This document shows positions 1 to 8,656 of a DNA stretch of 64,000 bases, piece after piece. Numbering within the stretch: position 1 is the first letter of the stretch; every line of letters starts with the position of its first letter. The DNA lies in assembly GCF_031157355.1 (NCBI RefSeq), contig NZ_JAVIFT010000007.1, positions 1 to 64,000 on the forward strand, written 5' to 3'. The notes beneath the pieces were generated by a model. It saw only the letters and a list, made by a program, of their open reading frames with translations, did not search any database and had not been told where the DNA came from. The translations under genes were made by a program, and so were the position numbers. Source of the stretch: Hyphomicrobium sp. LHD-15. Its GTDB lineage: Bacteria; Pseudomonadota; Alphaproteobacteria; Rhizobiales; Hyphomicrobiaceae.

Positions 1-354
1 CGGCGGAAGCGGTGCTGCTGCCGGGCCGGGGGCGGCGGGACGGGGGCCGCGTGCCAGCGGCGGGGGGCCGTTGGATGCGGCGCCGAGCGTCGGGGCAGCC
101 CGGCCGTCATCCTTCAGACGGCGGATCTCCTGGTCGCGGCGGTCGAGGATCTTAACGGGCCCGAAATCGATGCGGTGGCCGCGCCAGACAAAGGCATGGA
201 CGGTGAGTAACAGCAGATAGGCCGCCAGCGATGCGGTTGCCGCTACAGGCCCGGGCAGCCCGGCATGATGGTACAAGGCGACCGCGCTGGCCCCCGCCAC
301 AAGGCCCATCGCCACCACCACAACAGTCTGTGAGGCTGTTTGATTTCCCGTCAT
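1..354 (-). CDS. Membrane-anchored protein of unknown function, N-terminal part (cut by window edge)
   Basis: The minus-strand frame stays open from an ATG at 354 to the window edge, giving 118 codons without a stop. A GGGGGAAGAG ribosome site precedes the ATG. The product starts MTGNQTASQ and has two hydrophobic segments (about residues 9-27 and 36-55). A charged stretch follows (DRRDQEIRRLKDD), then a proline/alanine-rich linker that runs off the window. This is the usual shape of a membrane-anchored signalling or envelope protein whose catalytic domain would lie further on. No domain is visible, so no function is assigned. Confidence 0.6.
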   Translation of the reverse strand, partial: MTGNQTASQTVVVVAMGLVAGASAVALYHHAGLPGPVAATASLAAYLLLLTVHAFVWRGHRIDFGPVKILDRRDQEIRRLKDDGRAAPTLGAASNGPPPLARGPRPAAPGPAAAPLPP

Positions 355-701
355 GATCTGCTCTTCCCCCAATACTTTGCAGATATGGCACCGAAAGACT
401 CCGGTGCGAATCGTTGGAAGAGAGTCGGTCTGTTCCCCAACAATGGCAATCTGAGGGGAGGCGGGTATCACCAGCATTTCGTGAGGCGGGTTACCGACTT
501 AGGCCGAGGCGTGGCGCGGATGCATCGGCGTGCGGGGATGGGTGCCACATGTTTGCGCAGGGGAGAGCCGCAATCGCGCCATGAGGCAGCCTAGACGCCA
601 CCCGAATCGAGCTGCCGTTTAGATGTCGTTAGGCGAATCGGAATGGTATGGTCCTGTCCGGGCCGCCTCACTTGTCCGGCGTACGAAGGAGACCTGCCCG
701 C
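355..701. other. Intergenic region between divergent genes; no gene seen
   Basis: This gap lies between two divergently transcribed genes and should hold both promoters. A short inverted repeat (GCACCG at 388-393, CGGTGC at 402-407) is the only structure I noticed. Open frames here have no good start signals and biased composition, so I do not call a gene. Confidence 0.5.
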
Positions 702-1451
702 ATGTTGATGAGCGTAATTTCGCGCCCGTATGAGTTTGTCGCCATGCCCGAGCTGTCGGGTTCACGCGTTCTCATCACCGGGCTGACGTCTACTTCAGGT
801 TTCGATCTTGCACGCGGGTTTGCCGACCATGGCGCCCGTCTCGTTATTCAGTCACCGGAAGATACGCCGGAGATGACAGAGCTTGCCGCGGTGCTCGCGG
901 AAAATTCTTCCGACATCCGTCTTTTCAACGATCCGCTCCAGGGCGACGAAGATGCCCAACGCCTGGTGCAGACGGCGGTCAAGGATTTCGGCGGTCTCGA
1001 TTCCGTTGTCAACCTGGTGACGGTCGATCCTAGCGCGGTGGCGCGGCTCGAAACCGTCGCGGATGTCGAGCGGCTGGTAGCGGACGTGCTTCGCCTGCCA
1101 CTGCGGTTGACTGAGATCACGGCGAATCGCATGCGCTTGGTCTGGATCGAGGGATCGATTCTCAATGTCGTCCGCGTCGCGGGCAGCGGAGACGGTCGCT
1201 CGATGATGTTCGCCGACGTGCTGCGCGCGACGCTCGCCGATCTCACGCGCTCGCTTGCCCAGGATTGGGCAGCCCATGGCGTGCGCATCAATGCGGTTGC
1301 GCCGCCGTCGTCGATCGCGGTCATGGGGCGGCACGGGGATGCGTCCGACGCGGATCTCGCGGCGGTTGCGCTCGAGATGGCGAGCCGCAAGGGCCGCAGC
1401 ATTTCGGGTCATGTGCTCGATGCGGAAGGGGCAGCCCGCCGCTGGTGCTGA
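702..1451 (+). CDS. SDR-fold protein with degenerate catalytic motif
   Basis: This 249-residue protein has the layout of a short-chain dehydrogenase/reductase. It has a Rossmann start (VLITGLTSTSG, residues 23-33), a later LTRSLAQDWAAHGVRINAVAP helix-strand, and a C-terminal GHVLDAEG segment. The usual glycine pattern TGxxxGxG is altered to TGLTSTSG. The YxxxK catalytic pair aligns with A171 and R175 (ADVLR), so ordinary oxidoreductase chemistry is doubtful. The start at 702 is chosen because AAGGAG lies at 686-691; an ATG at 744 would also leave a complete fold. It could be a non-catalytic nucleotide-binding SDR or an enzyme with a different mechanism. Confidence 0.8.
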   Translation: MLMSVISRPYEFVAMPELSGSRVLITGLTSTSGFDLARGFADHGARLVIQSPEDTPEMTELAAVLAENSSDIRLFNDPLQGDEDAQRLVQTAVKDFGGLDSVVNLVTVDPSAVARLETVADVERLVADVLRLPLRLTEITANRMRLVWIEGSILNVVRVAGSGDGRSMMFADVLRATLADLTRSLAQDWAAHGVRINAVAPPSSIAVMGRHGDASDADLAAVALEMASRKGRSISGHVLDAEGAARRWC

Positions 1452-1494
1452 GCCTGCGGCGCAGCTCCGGCGATTGGCTAGCTAGTTAGAAAAG

Positions 1495-4400
1495 TTATTC
1501 GGCGGGCGTTGCGACAGCGCTGCCCGCGGGCTCGCTTTCGCGATGTGACGAGCCGATATAGCTCAGGACCGTCGGCACCACGAACAGCGTCAGGATCGTC
1601 CCTAAGCTCATGCCGCCGACGATGACCCAGCCGATCTGCTGGCGGCTTTCGGCGCCGGCGCCTTCGGCGAGCGCAAGCGGTACCGCGCCGAGCACCATCG
1701 CGCCCGTCGTCATCAGGATTGGACGCAGGCGCAGGCTCGCGGCTTCGACGATGGCTTCGGCACGGCGGCGGCCTTCCGTTCCCAGCTGATTGGCGAACTC
1801 GACGATCAGAATGCCGTGCTTGGTGATGAGGCCCACGAGCGTGATCAGGCCAATCTGCGAATAGACGTTGAGCGAGCCGCCCGCAAAGTGCAACGCGCCG
1901 AGGGCGCCGCACATGGAGAGCGGCACCGTGATCAGGATGATCAGCGGATCGCGGAAGCTTTCGAACTGGGCAGCGAGCACCAGATAGATGAAGGCGAGGG
2001 CCAGCACGAACACGACGGCGAGGCTCTGGCTCGATGCGCGATAGTCGCGGCTCTGGCCGTTGACGTCGGTCTGCACCGTTTGCGGCAGCGTTTCGTCGAC
2101 GACGCGTTCGATGTGGGCCAGCACCTCGCCGAGCGCATAGCCGGGGGCGATGTTCGCCGACAGCGTCACGGAGCGAAGCTGGTTGAAACGCTTGAGCTCC
2201 TTCGGCGCCACACTCTCGACGACGCGGACGATGTTCGAAAGCTGGACCATGTCGCCGGCGGGCGAGCGCAGGAAGATGGTGTCGAGCGTTGAGGGTGTGG
2301 CGCGGTCGCTTTCCTTGAGCTGGACCAGAACGTCATACTGCTCGCCATTCATCTCGAAGCGGGTGACCTGGCGGCCGCCGAGCAGGGTTTCGAGCGTGCG
2401 TCCGACCACATTCACATCGAGGCGCAGGTCCGAGACCTTGGCGCGGTCGATCTCGAGGCGGAATTCCGGCGTGTTGAGCTTGAGATCGGTTTCGAGGCTT
2501 TCGAGACCGCGATACCCTTCGAGCGCTTCCATCACCTTGCCGGAGAGCTGCTCCAGCTCCTCATAGGTGCCGGACGACTGGATCACGAACTCGACGGGTT
2601 TCGAGGAGCCGCGCTGTCCGAACGCGTTCGGGTTCGGTGCGAAGGCCAGCACGCCCGCAATTTTGCGTACCTTCGGCGTGATCTCGCGCGAGATTTCCTG
2701 CTGGGTGCGTTTGCGCTCGTCCCAGTCCTTGAGCGGGGCGAAGATCAGGAAACCCGATACTTCCGGGTTTCCGTTGATGACGAGACGCGATTGAATTTCC
2801 GGCACGTCGGCGAGGATGGCGTCGGCCTCGGCACTGTAGCGGCTGGTGTAAGCAAGCGTTGCGCCTTCCGGGCCGGTGCCGCGCACGCGGATGATGCCGC
2901 GGTCCTCGACGGGAGCCAGCTCGGATTTGAGGTTGGCGAAGAAGTAGGCGCTGAACCCGGCCGTCGCGACGGCGAGGAGCAGCACGACCGGGCGATGGGC
3001 GAGCGCGACGCCGAGCAGGCGGCGGTAGCCGTTTTCCAGGCCGTTCAAGAAGCGCTCGATCAGCAGGAAGAGGCGGCCGGGATTGGGTTCGTGGCGCAGC
3101 ATACGCGAGCACATCATCGGTGTCAGGGTGAGGGCGACGAAGCCCGAGATGATGACGGAGCCGGCGAGCGTGAGCGCAAACTCGAGAAAAAGACGTCCGG
3201 TTTTCCCGGGTGCAAACGCGATCGGCGCGTAAACGGCCGCGAGCGTTAGCGTCATGGCGATAACCGCGAAGCCGATCTCGCGCGTTCCCTTGATGGCGGC
3301 TTCGACCGGCTTCATGCCGCCTTCGATGTGGCGGTAGATGTTCTCGAGCACGACGATGGCGTCATCGACGACGAGGCCGATGGCGAGCACCATGGCGAGC
3401 AGCGTCAGCGTGTTCACGCTGAAGCCGAAGGCGAACATCAGCGTGAAGGTGGCGATCAGCGAGATCGGAATGGTGACGATCGGAATTAAGGACGCGCGGA
3501 ACGATCTCAGGAAGAAGACGATGACGAGCACGACCAGCAGGATCGCTTCGCCGATGGTGTGGTAGACCGCCTGGATCGATTTCTCGATGAAAATGGCGTC
3601 GTCGTTGGCGATGTAAGCCTGAAGACCGTTTGGCATGGTCTCGTTGATCTTGGGCAACAGCGCGCGGGTTTCGCGGGAGACGTCGAGCGGGTTGGAGACG
3701 GCCTGCTTCATCACGCCGATGGCGATCGCGGTTTTGCCTTCGAAGCGGCTTTCGCGGCGTTCGTCTGCGGCGCCCAGCTCGATGCGCGCCACCTCGCCGA
3801 GCTTGACCTGATGGTTGCCGGTGACCTTGATGACGATGTTCTTGAACTCGTCGACCGTGACGAGGCCGGTGCGCGAGAGCACGCTGAATTCGCGGTTGGC
3901 GCTCTCGATGCGGCCGGACGGCAGCTCGACGTTCTGGGCGCGCAACGCGTTCTCGATATCCTGGACCGTCAGCGCGTAGGCAGCCAGGCGCTCGCGGTCG
4001 ATCCAGATCCGCATGGCGTAGCGGCGTTCGCCGTAGATTGAGACGTCGGCGACGCCGTTGAGGTTTTTCAGCTGGTCGACGATGAAGCGGTCGATGTAGT
4101 CGGTGATCTCGAGGGGGCTCAGAACCGGGCTCGTGAACACGAGCAGCATGATCGGCTGCGCGTCGGCTTCCACCTTGGCGATGACCGGCTCGTCGACCTC
4201 GTCGGGGAGGCGCCCGCGGACACGGGACACGCGGTCGCGGATGTCGCTCGCGGCTACGTCCTGGTCGATGTCGGGACGGAAGCGGACGCTGATCCGGCTC
4301 TGCTCGGAGCGGCTCGATGAATCGATCACGTCGATGCCCGAGATGCCCGCGATCGAGCCTTCGAGAATCTGCGTGATCTGGGTTTCGACGATGCGGGCCG

Positions 4401-4563
4401 AAGCGCCCGGGTAGCGCGTGGTCACCGAGACGACTGGCTCATCGACGTTGGGGTATTCGCGAACGGACAGGCGCGAATAGGAGACGACACCCAGCAAAAC
4501 CAGGACGAGGCTCAGAACGGTGGCGAAGACCGGGCGGCGGATGCAGAGCTCGAACAGGCTCAT
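1495..4563 (-). CDS. RND-family efflux permease (AcrB/MexB type)
   Basis: A 1022-residue inner-membrane RND transporter that would export drugs or other small molecules using the proton gradient. It has the usual length and the duplicated layout: a first TM helix at residues 10-30, a large periplasmic loop, and a TM bundle carrying GLVVDDAIVVLENI with the paired aspartates of the proton relay. A second loop and TM bundle ending in VVPTVL follow. It starts directly at the stop of the adaptor gene (TGATG, one base shared), so the two are translationally coupled. No TolC-type outer-membrane gene is adjacent, so the pair probably uses one encoded elsewhere. The substrate cannot be told. Confidence 0.96.
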   Translation of the reverse strand: MSLFELCIRRPVFATVLSLVLVLLGVVSYSRLSVREYPNVDEPVVSVTTRYPGASARIVETQITQILEGSIAGISGIDVIDSSSRSEQSRISVRFRPDIDQDVAASDIRDRVSRVRGRLPDEVDEPVIAKVEADAQPIMLLVFTSPVLSPLEITDYIDRFIVDQLKNLNGVADVSIYGERRYAMRIWIDRERLAAYALTVQDIENALRAQNVELPSGRIESANREFSVLSRTGLVTVDEFKNIVIKVTGNHQVKLGEVARIELGAADERRESRFEGKTAIAIGVMKQAVSNPLDVSRETRALLPKINETMPNGLQAYIANDDAIFIEKSIQAVYHTIGEAILLVVLVIVFFLRSFRASLIPIVTIPISLIATFTLMFAFGFSVNTLTLLAMVLAIGLVVDDAIVVLENIYRHIEGGMKPVEAAIKGTREIGFAVIAMTLTLAAVYAPIAFAPGKTGRLFLEFALTLAGSVIISGFVALTLTPMMCSRMLRHEPNPGRLFLLIERFLNGLENGYRRLLGVALAHRPVVLLLAVATAGFSAYFFANLKSELAPVEDRGIIRVRGTGPEGATLAYTSRYSAEADAILADVPEIQSRLVINGNPEVSGFLIFAPLKDWDERKRTQQEISREITPKVRKIAGVLAFAPNPNAFGQRGSSKPVEFVIQSSGTYEELEQLSGKVMEALEGYRGLESLETDLKLNTPEFRLEIDRAKVSDLRLDVNVVGRTLETLLGGRQVTRFEMNGEQYDVLVQLKESDRATPSTLDTIFLRSPAGDMVQLSNIVRVVESVAPKELKRFNQLRSVTLSANIAPGYALGEVLAHIERVVDETLPQTVQTDVNGQSRDYRASSQSLAVVFVLALAFIYLVLAAQFESFRDPLIILITVPLSMCGALGALHFAGGSLNVYSQIGLITLVGLITKHGILIVEFANQLGTEGRRRAEAIVEAASLRLRPILMTTGAMVLGAVPLALAEGAGAESRQQIGWVIVGGMSLGTILTLFVVPTVLSYIGSSHRESEPAGSAVATPAE

Positions 4564-5708
4564 CAGGTGCCCCGCGCACTGGGCTGGCCGGCAGTCACGA
4601 TCTCGACTGCAATGCCATCCTTGAGCTTCTGCTGTCCGGCGGTCACGACGATCGCATCGGCCGCGATGCCGTCGAGCACCTCGACCACGCCGTCGTGACG
4701 GTTGCCAAGCTTGACCCTGGTTTCGAGGGCCTGCCCGTTCTCGACGCGGTAAACGATCTTCTCTTCGCCGCGCGGAACGACGGCGCTCTCAGGAATGACG
4801 ACGACATGGCGCGACACCTGCCCTTTGACGCGGATGCGTGCGAACAGGCCGGGACGCAGGACGAGATCCGGGTTCGCGAGGCGGGCGCGAATGTTGAGCG
4901 CGCGGCCGTTGATGTCGAGATGCGGGTCGATCGCGTAGATGGTGCCATTGAACGTGCGGCCGGGGAGGGCATCGACGGTGATCTCGACCGATTGCCCGTT
5001 TTTCACCTGGGCGAGGAACAGCTCGGGCAGCTTGAAGTCGATTTTGAGCGTGTCGATCTTTTCGAGGTTCACGATCGGGGCGCCGGCGGCAATGTAGGCG
5101 CCGGGTGACACTTTGCGAATTCCGGCGACGCCGCTGAAGGGCGCGCGAATGGTGTGCTTGTCGAGGCGAACCTTGGAAAGCTCGAGGGCGGCTCGCGTTG
5201 TCTCGGCGTTGGTCGAGGCCTCGTCGCGCGCACGCTCGGTGACGTTGCCGGACTTGGCGAGGGAATTGGCGCGTCCGAGATTGCCTTGGGCGAGATTGAA
5301 ACGTGCCTGTGCGTCATCGACCTCGGCAATGGCGAGCGCGTCGTCGAGGCGGACAAGCACGGCGCCGGCGCTGACCGGGGCGCCTTCCGAGAGCTGAATC
5401 TCGGTGATGCGTCCGGTGATCTCGGAGCTGATCTGAACCGATTCATCGGACTGCAAGGTGCCGATGGCGCGGATGTCTTCCGTAGAGGTCGTCGAAAGTG
5501 CCGTCGCGGTTTCCACCGCCACGCTCTGGGTGCGCTCGCCCTTCGCTGCAGGCTGTTGGGCTGCGGAAGGGGCGCGCGGCGTGGCGAGAAGGGCTTCGGG
5601 ATCGAGGCCGACGCGCTCGGGCAGCCCCCAAAGCTTCCCGTCGGTTGCGTAGAATGCGGCGCCCGCCGAGAGCGCCAGCAGACCAAAAGCAATCCAGACT
5701 TTGACCAT
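4563..5708 (-). CDS. RND efflux periplasmic adaptor (membrane fusion protein)
   Basis: A 381-residue adaptor of the HlyD/AcrA type, which bridges the RND permease to an outer-membrane channel. The N-terminus MVKVWIAFGLLALSAGAAF is a membrane anchor or signal. Then come a lipoyl-like segment (GRITEIQLSEGAPVSAG), a helical hairpin with NLAQGNLGRANSLAKSGNVT, the partner lipoyl half (IRAPFSGVAGIRKVSPGAYI) and a beta-barrel plus membrane-proximal domain. The start at 5708 gives a normal N-terminus. An in-frame GTG at 5717 has a better spaced AAGG and may be used instead. It is first in a two-gene operon with the permease. Confidence 0.93.
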   Translation of the reverse strand: MVKVWIAFGLLALSAGAAFYATDGKLWGLPERVGLDPEALLATPRAPSAAQQPAAKGERTQSVAVETATALSTTSTEDIRAIGTLQSDESVQISSEITGRITEIQLSEGAPVSAGAVLVRLDDALAIAEVDDAQARFNLAQGNLGRANSLAKSGNVTERARDEASTNAETTRAALELSKVRLDKHTIRAPFSGVAGIRKVSPGAYIAAGAPIVNLEKIDTLKIDFKLPELFLAQVKNGQSVEITVDALPGRTFNGTIYAIDPHLDINGRALNIRARLANPDLVLRPGLFARIRVKGQVSRHVVVIPESAVVPRGEEKIVYRVENGQALETRVKLGNRHDGVVEVLDGIAADAIVVTAGQQKLKDGIAVEIVTAGQPSARGT

Positions 5709-6001
5709 GTTGGGCACCAAGACCTTAGCGTGTCGCGTGAATTCGGCTTTTCGATCGGGCCCGGCCCGATTTTCGGGCGTTCCGGCTCGCGGGTCGGAGA
5801 AGCACGCCCTATCCGTTCGACCGGCGCGTTCGCGGCTTCCTGACATCCCTAACGCGACGAGGCTCGGAAAGCCGTCGAAATTTCTCGCAGCACCGGGATG
5901 CCGGCCTTGGCCAGTTTATTGCCGAAATGTGGCAGGAGCTACAGCGCATGCATCCGTGATGCTTACGGGTAAGCGCTGTTTTGCGGCTGACGACAGGGCG
6001 G

Positions 6002-7051
6002 TCAGGTTGCCGGAGCCGTGCGGGCCTGCCGATGGCGGCGGCCGCGCTGGGCTGAGACCGGGGTCGACGCCCGGCGCCTTAGCGGCTGGGCGGCCACACG
6101 TTTATCTTCTGCCGGCGGAACCTCGCTGAGGCGGACTTTGGCTGCCGGTGCCAGCAGAGTGGTCGCGGGATCCTCTCCGGACAGCGTTTTCGGGGGTGGT
6201 ACGGGGCCGTAGAATGGCACCAAGGTTCGCGATGGAGCCTTGGCGAGTATGGGCTGCAACTCAGAGTCGAGCGTGGCGAGCGGCACCACGTTGGCCTTGG
6301 CGCGCAGGTGGACGACCTTGAAGCCCTTGGCCTTGAGGCCGGCCAGGATAGCCGGGAGGGCCTTGGCGGTCGGCTTCTTCAGATCGTGGAACAGGAGAAT
6401 GCCGCCGTGCTGCTGGACTGCCAGCTTCACGGTGCGGTCGGCGATGCGTTGGGGGTTGCCGATGAAGCTGTCGTTGGAGATCACATCGACGGTAAAGCTC
6501 GCGATGTTGCGCGACTGGAGATAGGCGAGCAGTTCGTCGCTGTCGTTCAGGCCAGGGAACCGGAAGAACGGCGCGATGCCGGTCGAGGCTGCCAAGGCTA
6601 CCGCCGCGAAGCCGCGCTCGATCTGATCCTTGGCCTTGTCGAGTGACAGGCGCTTCAAGTTATTTGGATGAGACCAGGTGTGGGTGCCGACGGTATGGCC
6701 GCGGGCAAGAACTTCCTTGGTCATGGCCGGATACGATAAGGCCATCTCGCCGACCGAGAAGAACGTGGCCTTGGTGCAGAAGGCGTCGAGCGTATCGAGG
6801 ATCGGTTCCGTAACCCACGGCACGGGGCCGTCGTCGAAGGTCAGCACGACCTCGTCGGGAGCGAGAAAGCTTTCTTCCTTGTCGCGCTTGGTGGCGGTGC
6901 CGAAGATCGGGCCCGCCGAAGTGTCGATCTCCACCACGCGCGAAACGCCGAGCGCCTTGTCGGGATCCTTGCACTCTGTGGCGAGGGATGGAGACGCGCA
7001 GGCGCAAAAGGCGCTAACGGCCATCCAGACATCTCTGATCCTCAGGCGCAT
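6002..7051 (-). CDS. Exported NodB-type polysaccharide deacetylase (paralogue 1)
   Basis: A 349-residue carbohydrate esterase family 4 protein, expected to remove acetyl groups from an N-acetylated polysaccharide or peptidoglycan in the envelope. It has a signal peptide (MRLRIRDVWMAVSAFCAC region), the metal/catalytic motif VVLTFDDGP and the second metal motif HTVGTHTWSHP. The conserved FFRFPGLNDS and LLFHDLK follow. A GVSRVVEIDTSAGPIFG segment precedes the NodB domain and recurs in the paralogues at 7213 and 34600. The C-terminal 80 residues are a low-complexity basic tail. The start is supported by AGGAG seven bases upstream. It lies directly behind paralogue 2 in the same orientation. Confidence 0.92.
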   Translation of the reverse strand: MRLRIRDVWMAVSAFCACASPSLATECKDPDKALGVSRVVEIDTSAGPIFGTATKRDKEESFLAPDEVVLTFDDGPVPWVTEPILDTLDAFCTKATFFSVGEMALSYPAMTKEVLARGHTVGTHTWSHPNNLKRLSLDKAKDQIERGFAAVALAASTGIAPFFRFPGLNDSDELLAYLQSRNIASFTVDVISNDSFIGNPQRIADRTVKLAVQQHGGILLFHDLKKPTAKALPAILAGLKAKGFKVVHLRAKANVVPLATLDSELQPILAKAPSRTLVPFYGPVPPPKTLSGEDPATTLLAPAAKVRLSEVPPAEDKRVAAQPLRRRASTPVSAQRGRRHRQARTAPAT

Positions 7052-7212
7052 GGAAGGGCTCCTGTCGTTCGGCGATAACGGCGCGAACTGTCGGTGATTT
7101 CCAGGCCAGCAACAAGCTTTCGGCCGCGCCGGGGTGAATTTTACGGTATCGGCGCGGCTTTTGGGACTCGCGTGAGAAGCAACTCTCGGGCTGGCTTCCC
7201 GCCTGCAGCGTC

Positions 7213-8388
7213 TTACTGGCTGCCGAACGGCGTCAGCTGCCAGGGATCATTGCTCGGGTTGGCCCAATCGTATGGCTTGGCGGGGCGGGTGGCCGTTTTG
7301 GGGGCGCCCGATTTGGCAGACGGCGCAGCTTTGGCGGCGGGTTTGCCTTGTTCGGGCGCGGGCTCATCGCCCGAAACGGGCCAGGTTACCGATCGCTTTG
7401 CGATTGGCGAATTGGCGGCTGCGGCTGATTTCGCCCGCAGCGCTTTTTCGGCGATGGCGTCATATTCCGGCAGCGTAGTTGCGCCGTGCTTCGGAACCAT
7501 GTGCACGACCTTGTAGCCACGCGTCTTCAGCTCGGCGAGCAGGCTCGCGAGCGCGCCCGCTGTCGAGGGCTGAATGTCGTGGAACAGCAGGATGCCCTTC
7601 TTCTCGCGATCGAGCTGGCTCATCACGTTACGCAGAACCACGCCGGGGCTCTTGGTGCGGAAATCCGCGGAATCGACATGAATGCCGAAGATGCCCATGC
7701 CGCGGCCCTGAATGTAGGCGAGCGCGCTTTTGCTGTGGGCGAGGTAGGGAAAGCGGAAGAACGGTGCGATCGGTGTTCCCAAGGCGCCGGCGACAGCCGA
7801 GGCTCCAAGCTCAAACTCGCGCTTCATCGCGTCGGCGCCGAGCGCGCTGAGCTTCTTGTGGGACCAAGTATGAACGCCGATGGTATGGCCGCGACGGGCG
7901 ACCTCCTGCAGGGTGGCGGGATCGGAGATGGCCATCCGGCCGACGGAAAAGAACGTCGCGCGCACGCACTGCTCGTCGAGCGCATCGAGGATCGGCAGCG
8001 TGTAGCGGCGCATGGGGCCGTCGTCGAAGGTCAGGACAACTTCGCCGGGTTGGAGAAACTTGACCTCGTCCTTGGAGTACTGGTCGCCGAAGCGCGGGCC
8101 GGCAGTGGTGTCGATTTCGACGACGCGGGAGACGCCCAGAAGATCGGTGCGGTTGACGCAATCGGGGGAGAACAGGCTTCCCGGGGTGACGGTGGCGTTG
8201 AGCTCGGTCTGGGCACCGGGGTTTACCGGCGGCGTCTGCTCGCCGTGGGCCCGCGTGGCGGGGGCTTTGGTGGCGGGTGGCGTATAAGCATCCGGCGTTT
8301 CCGCACGCACGCCATCGAAATGCCCTGCAGCCCCAATTGCCGCCAGTGCAATACCGAAGGCCAGTCCTGTGCACCGACTGGCGCCCAT
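7213..8388 (-). CDS. Exported NodB-type polysaccharide deacetylase (paralogue 2)
   Basis: A 391-residue CE4/NodB deacetylase with a signal peptide (MGASRCTGLAFGIALAAIGA), a short Pro/Thr linker and the shared LGVSRVVEIDTTAGPRFG segment. It then has VVLTFDDGP, HTIGVHTWSHK, FFRFPYLAHS and ILLFHDIQP. All expected metal and catalytic positions look intact. The tail is rich in Lys, Ala and Pro. The start at 8388 has AGGAG seven bases away; an ATG at 8391 is the alternative. It is divergent from mgtE and followed by paralogue 1 after 161 bases, so the two may be co-transcribed. The substrate is not evident. Confidence 0.92.
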   Translation of the reverse strand: MGASRCTGLAFGIALAAIGAAGHFDGVRAETPDAYTPPATKAPATRAHGEQTPPVNPGAQTELNATVTPGSLFSPDCVNRTDLLGVSRVVEIDTTAGPRFGDQYSKDEVKFLQPGEVVLTFDDGPMRRYTLPILDALDEQCVRATFFSVGRMAISDPATLQEVARRGHTIGVHTWSHKKLSALGADAMKREFELGASAVAGALGTPIAPFFRFPYLAHSKSALAYIQGRGMGIFGIHVDSADFRTKSPGVVLRNVMSQLDREKKGILLFHDIQPSTAGALASLLAELKTRGYKVVHMVPKHGATTLPEYDAIAEKALRAKSAAAANSPIAKRSVTWPVSGDEPAPEQGKPAAKAAPSAKSGAPKTATRPAKPYDWANPSNDPWQLTPFGSQ

Positions 8389-8656
8389 CATCCCTCTCCT
8401 TTTCGCCGGCCCATGTCCCAAGGCCGCGACGCGTTCAGCGTATTGAAGCACGGTTCGTAAAAGACTTTGTATCTAAATTGCAACCTTGCTCGGCCACAGC
8501 ATTTTTTTGGCTGTTCGGAGTGTCGCTGGTGTGACGGCTATGCTACGCCGAGGGCCTCTGCACAGGGGCGCCGGGCGCAATTTTGGCCCGGTGTGCGCCG
8601 GAGATGATCGGCGCCGCCGTCTTATGTAACAGAATCCGCGAATTTTCGGAGTTTCG

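Noticed and set aside
848-1412. Long minus-strand open frames over the SDR gene
   Set aside because: They lie opposite a gene with good codon use and a ribosome site, and their products are low-complexity Arg/Ser-rich sequences.
5754-5780. Hairpin ATCGGGC/GCCCGAT with T-run as a terminator
   Set aside because: It is on the plus strand with no plus-strand gene ending nearby, and it lies in the upstream region of a minus-strand operon.
8452-8656. Possible Mg2+-sensing (M-box) riboswitch before mgtE
   Set aside because: GC-rich hairpins are present, but the conserved M-box sequences are not visible.
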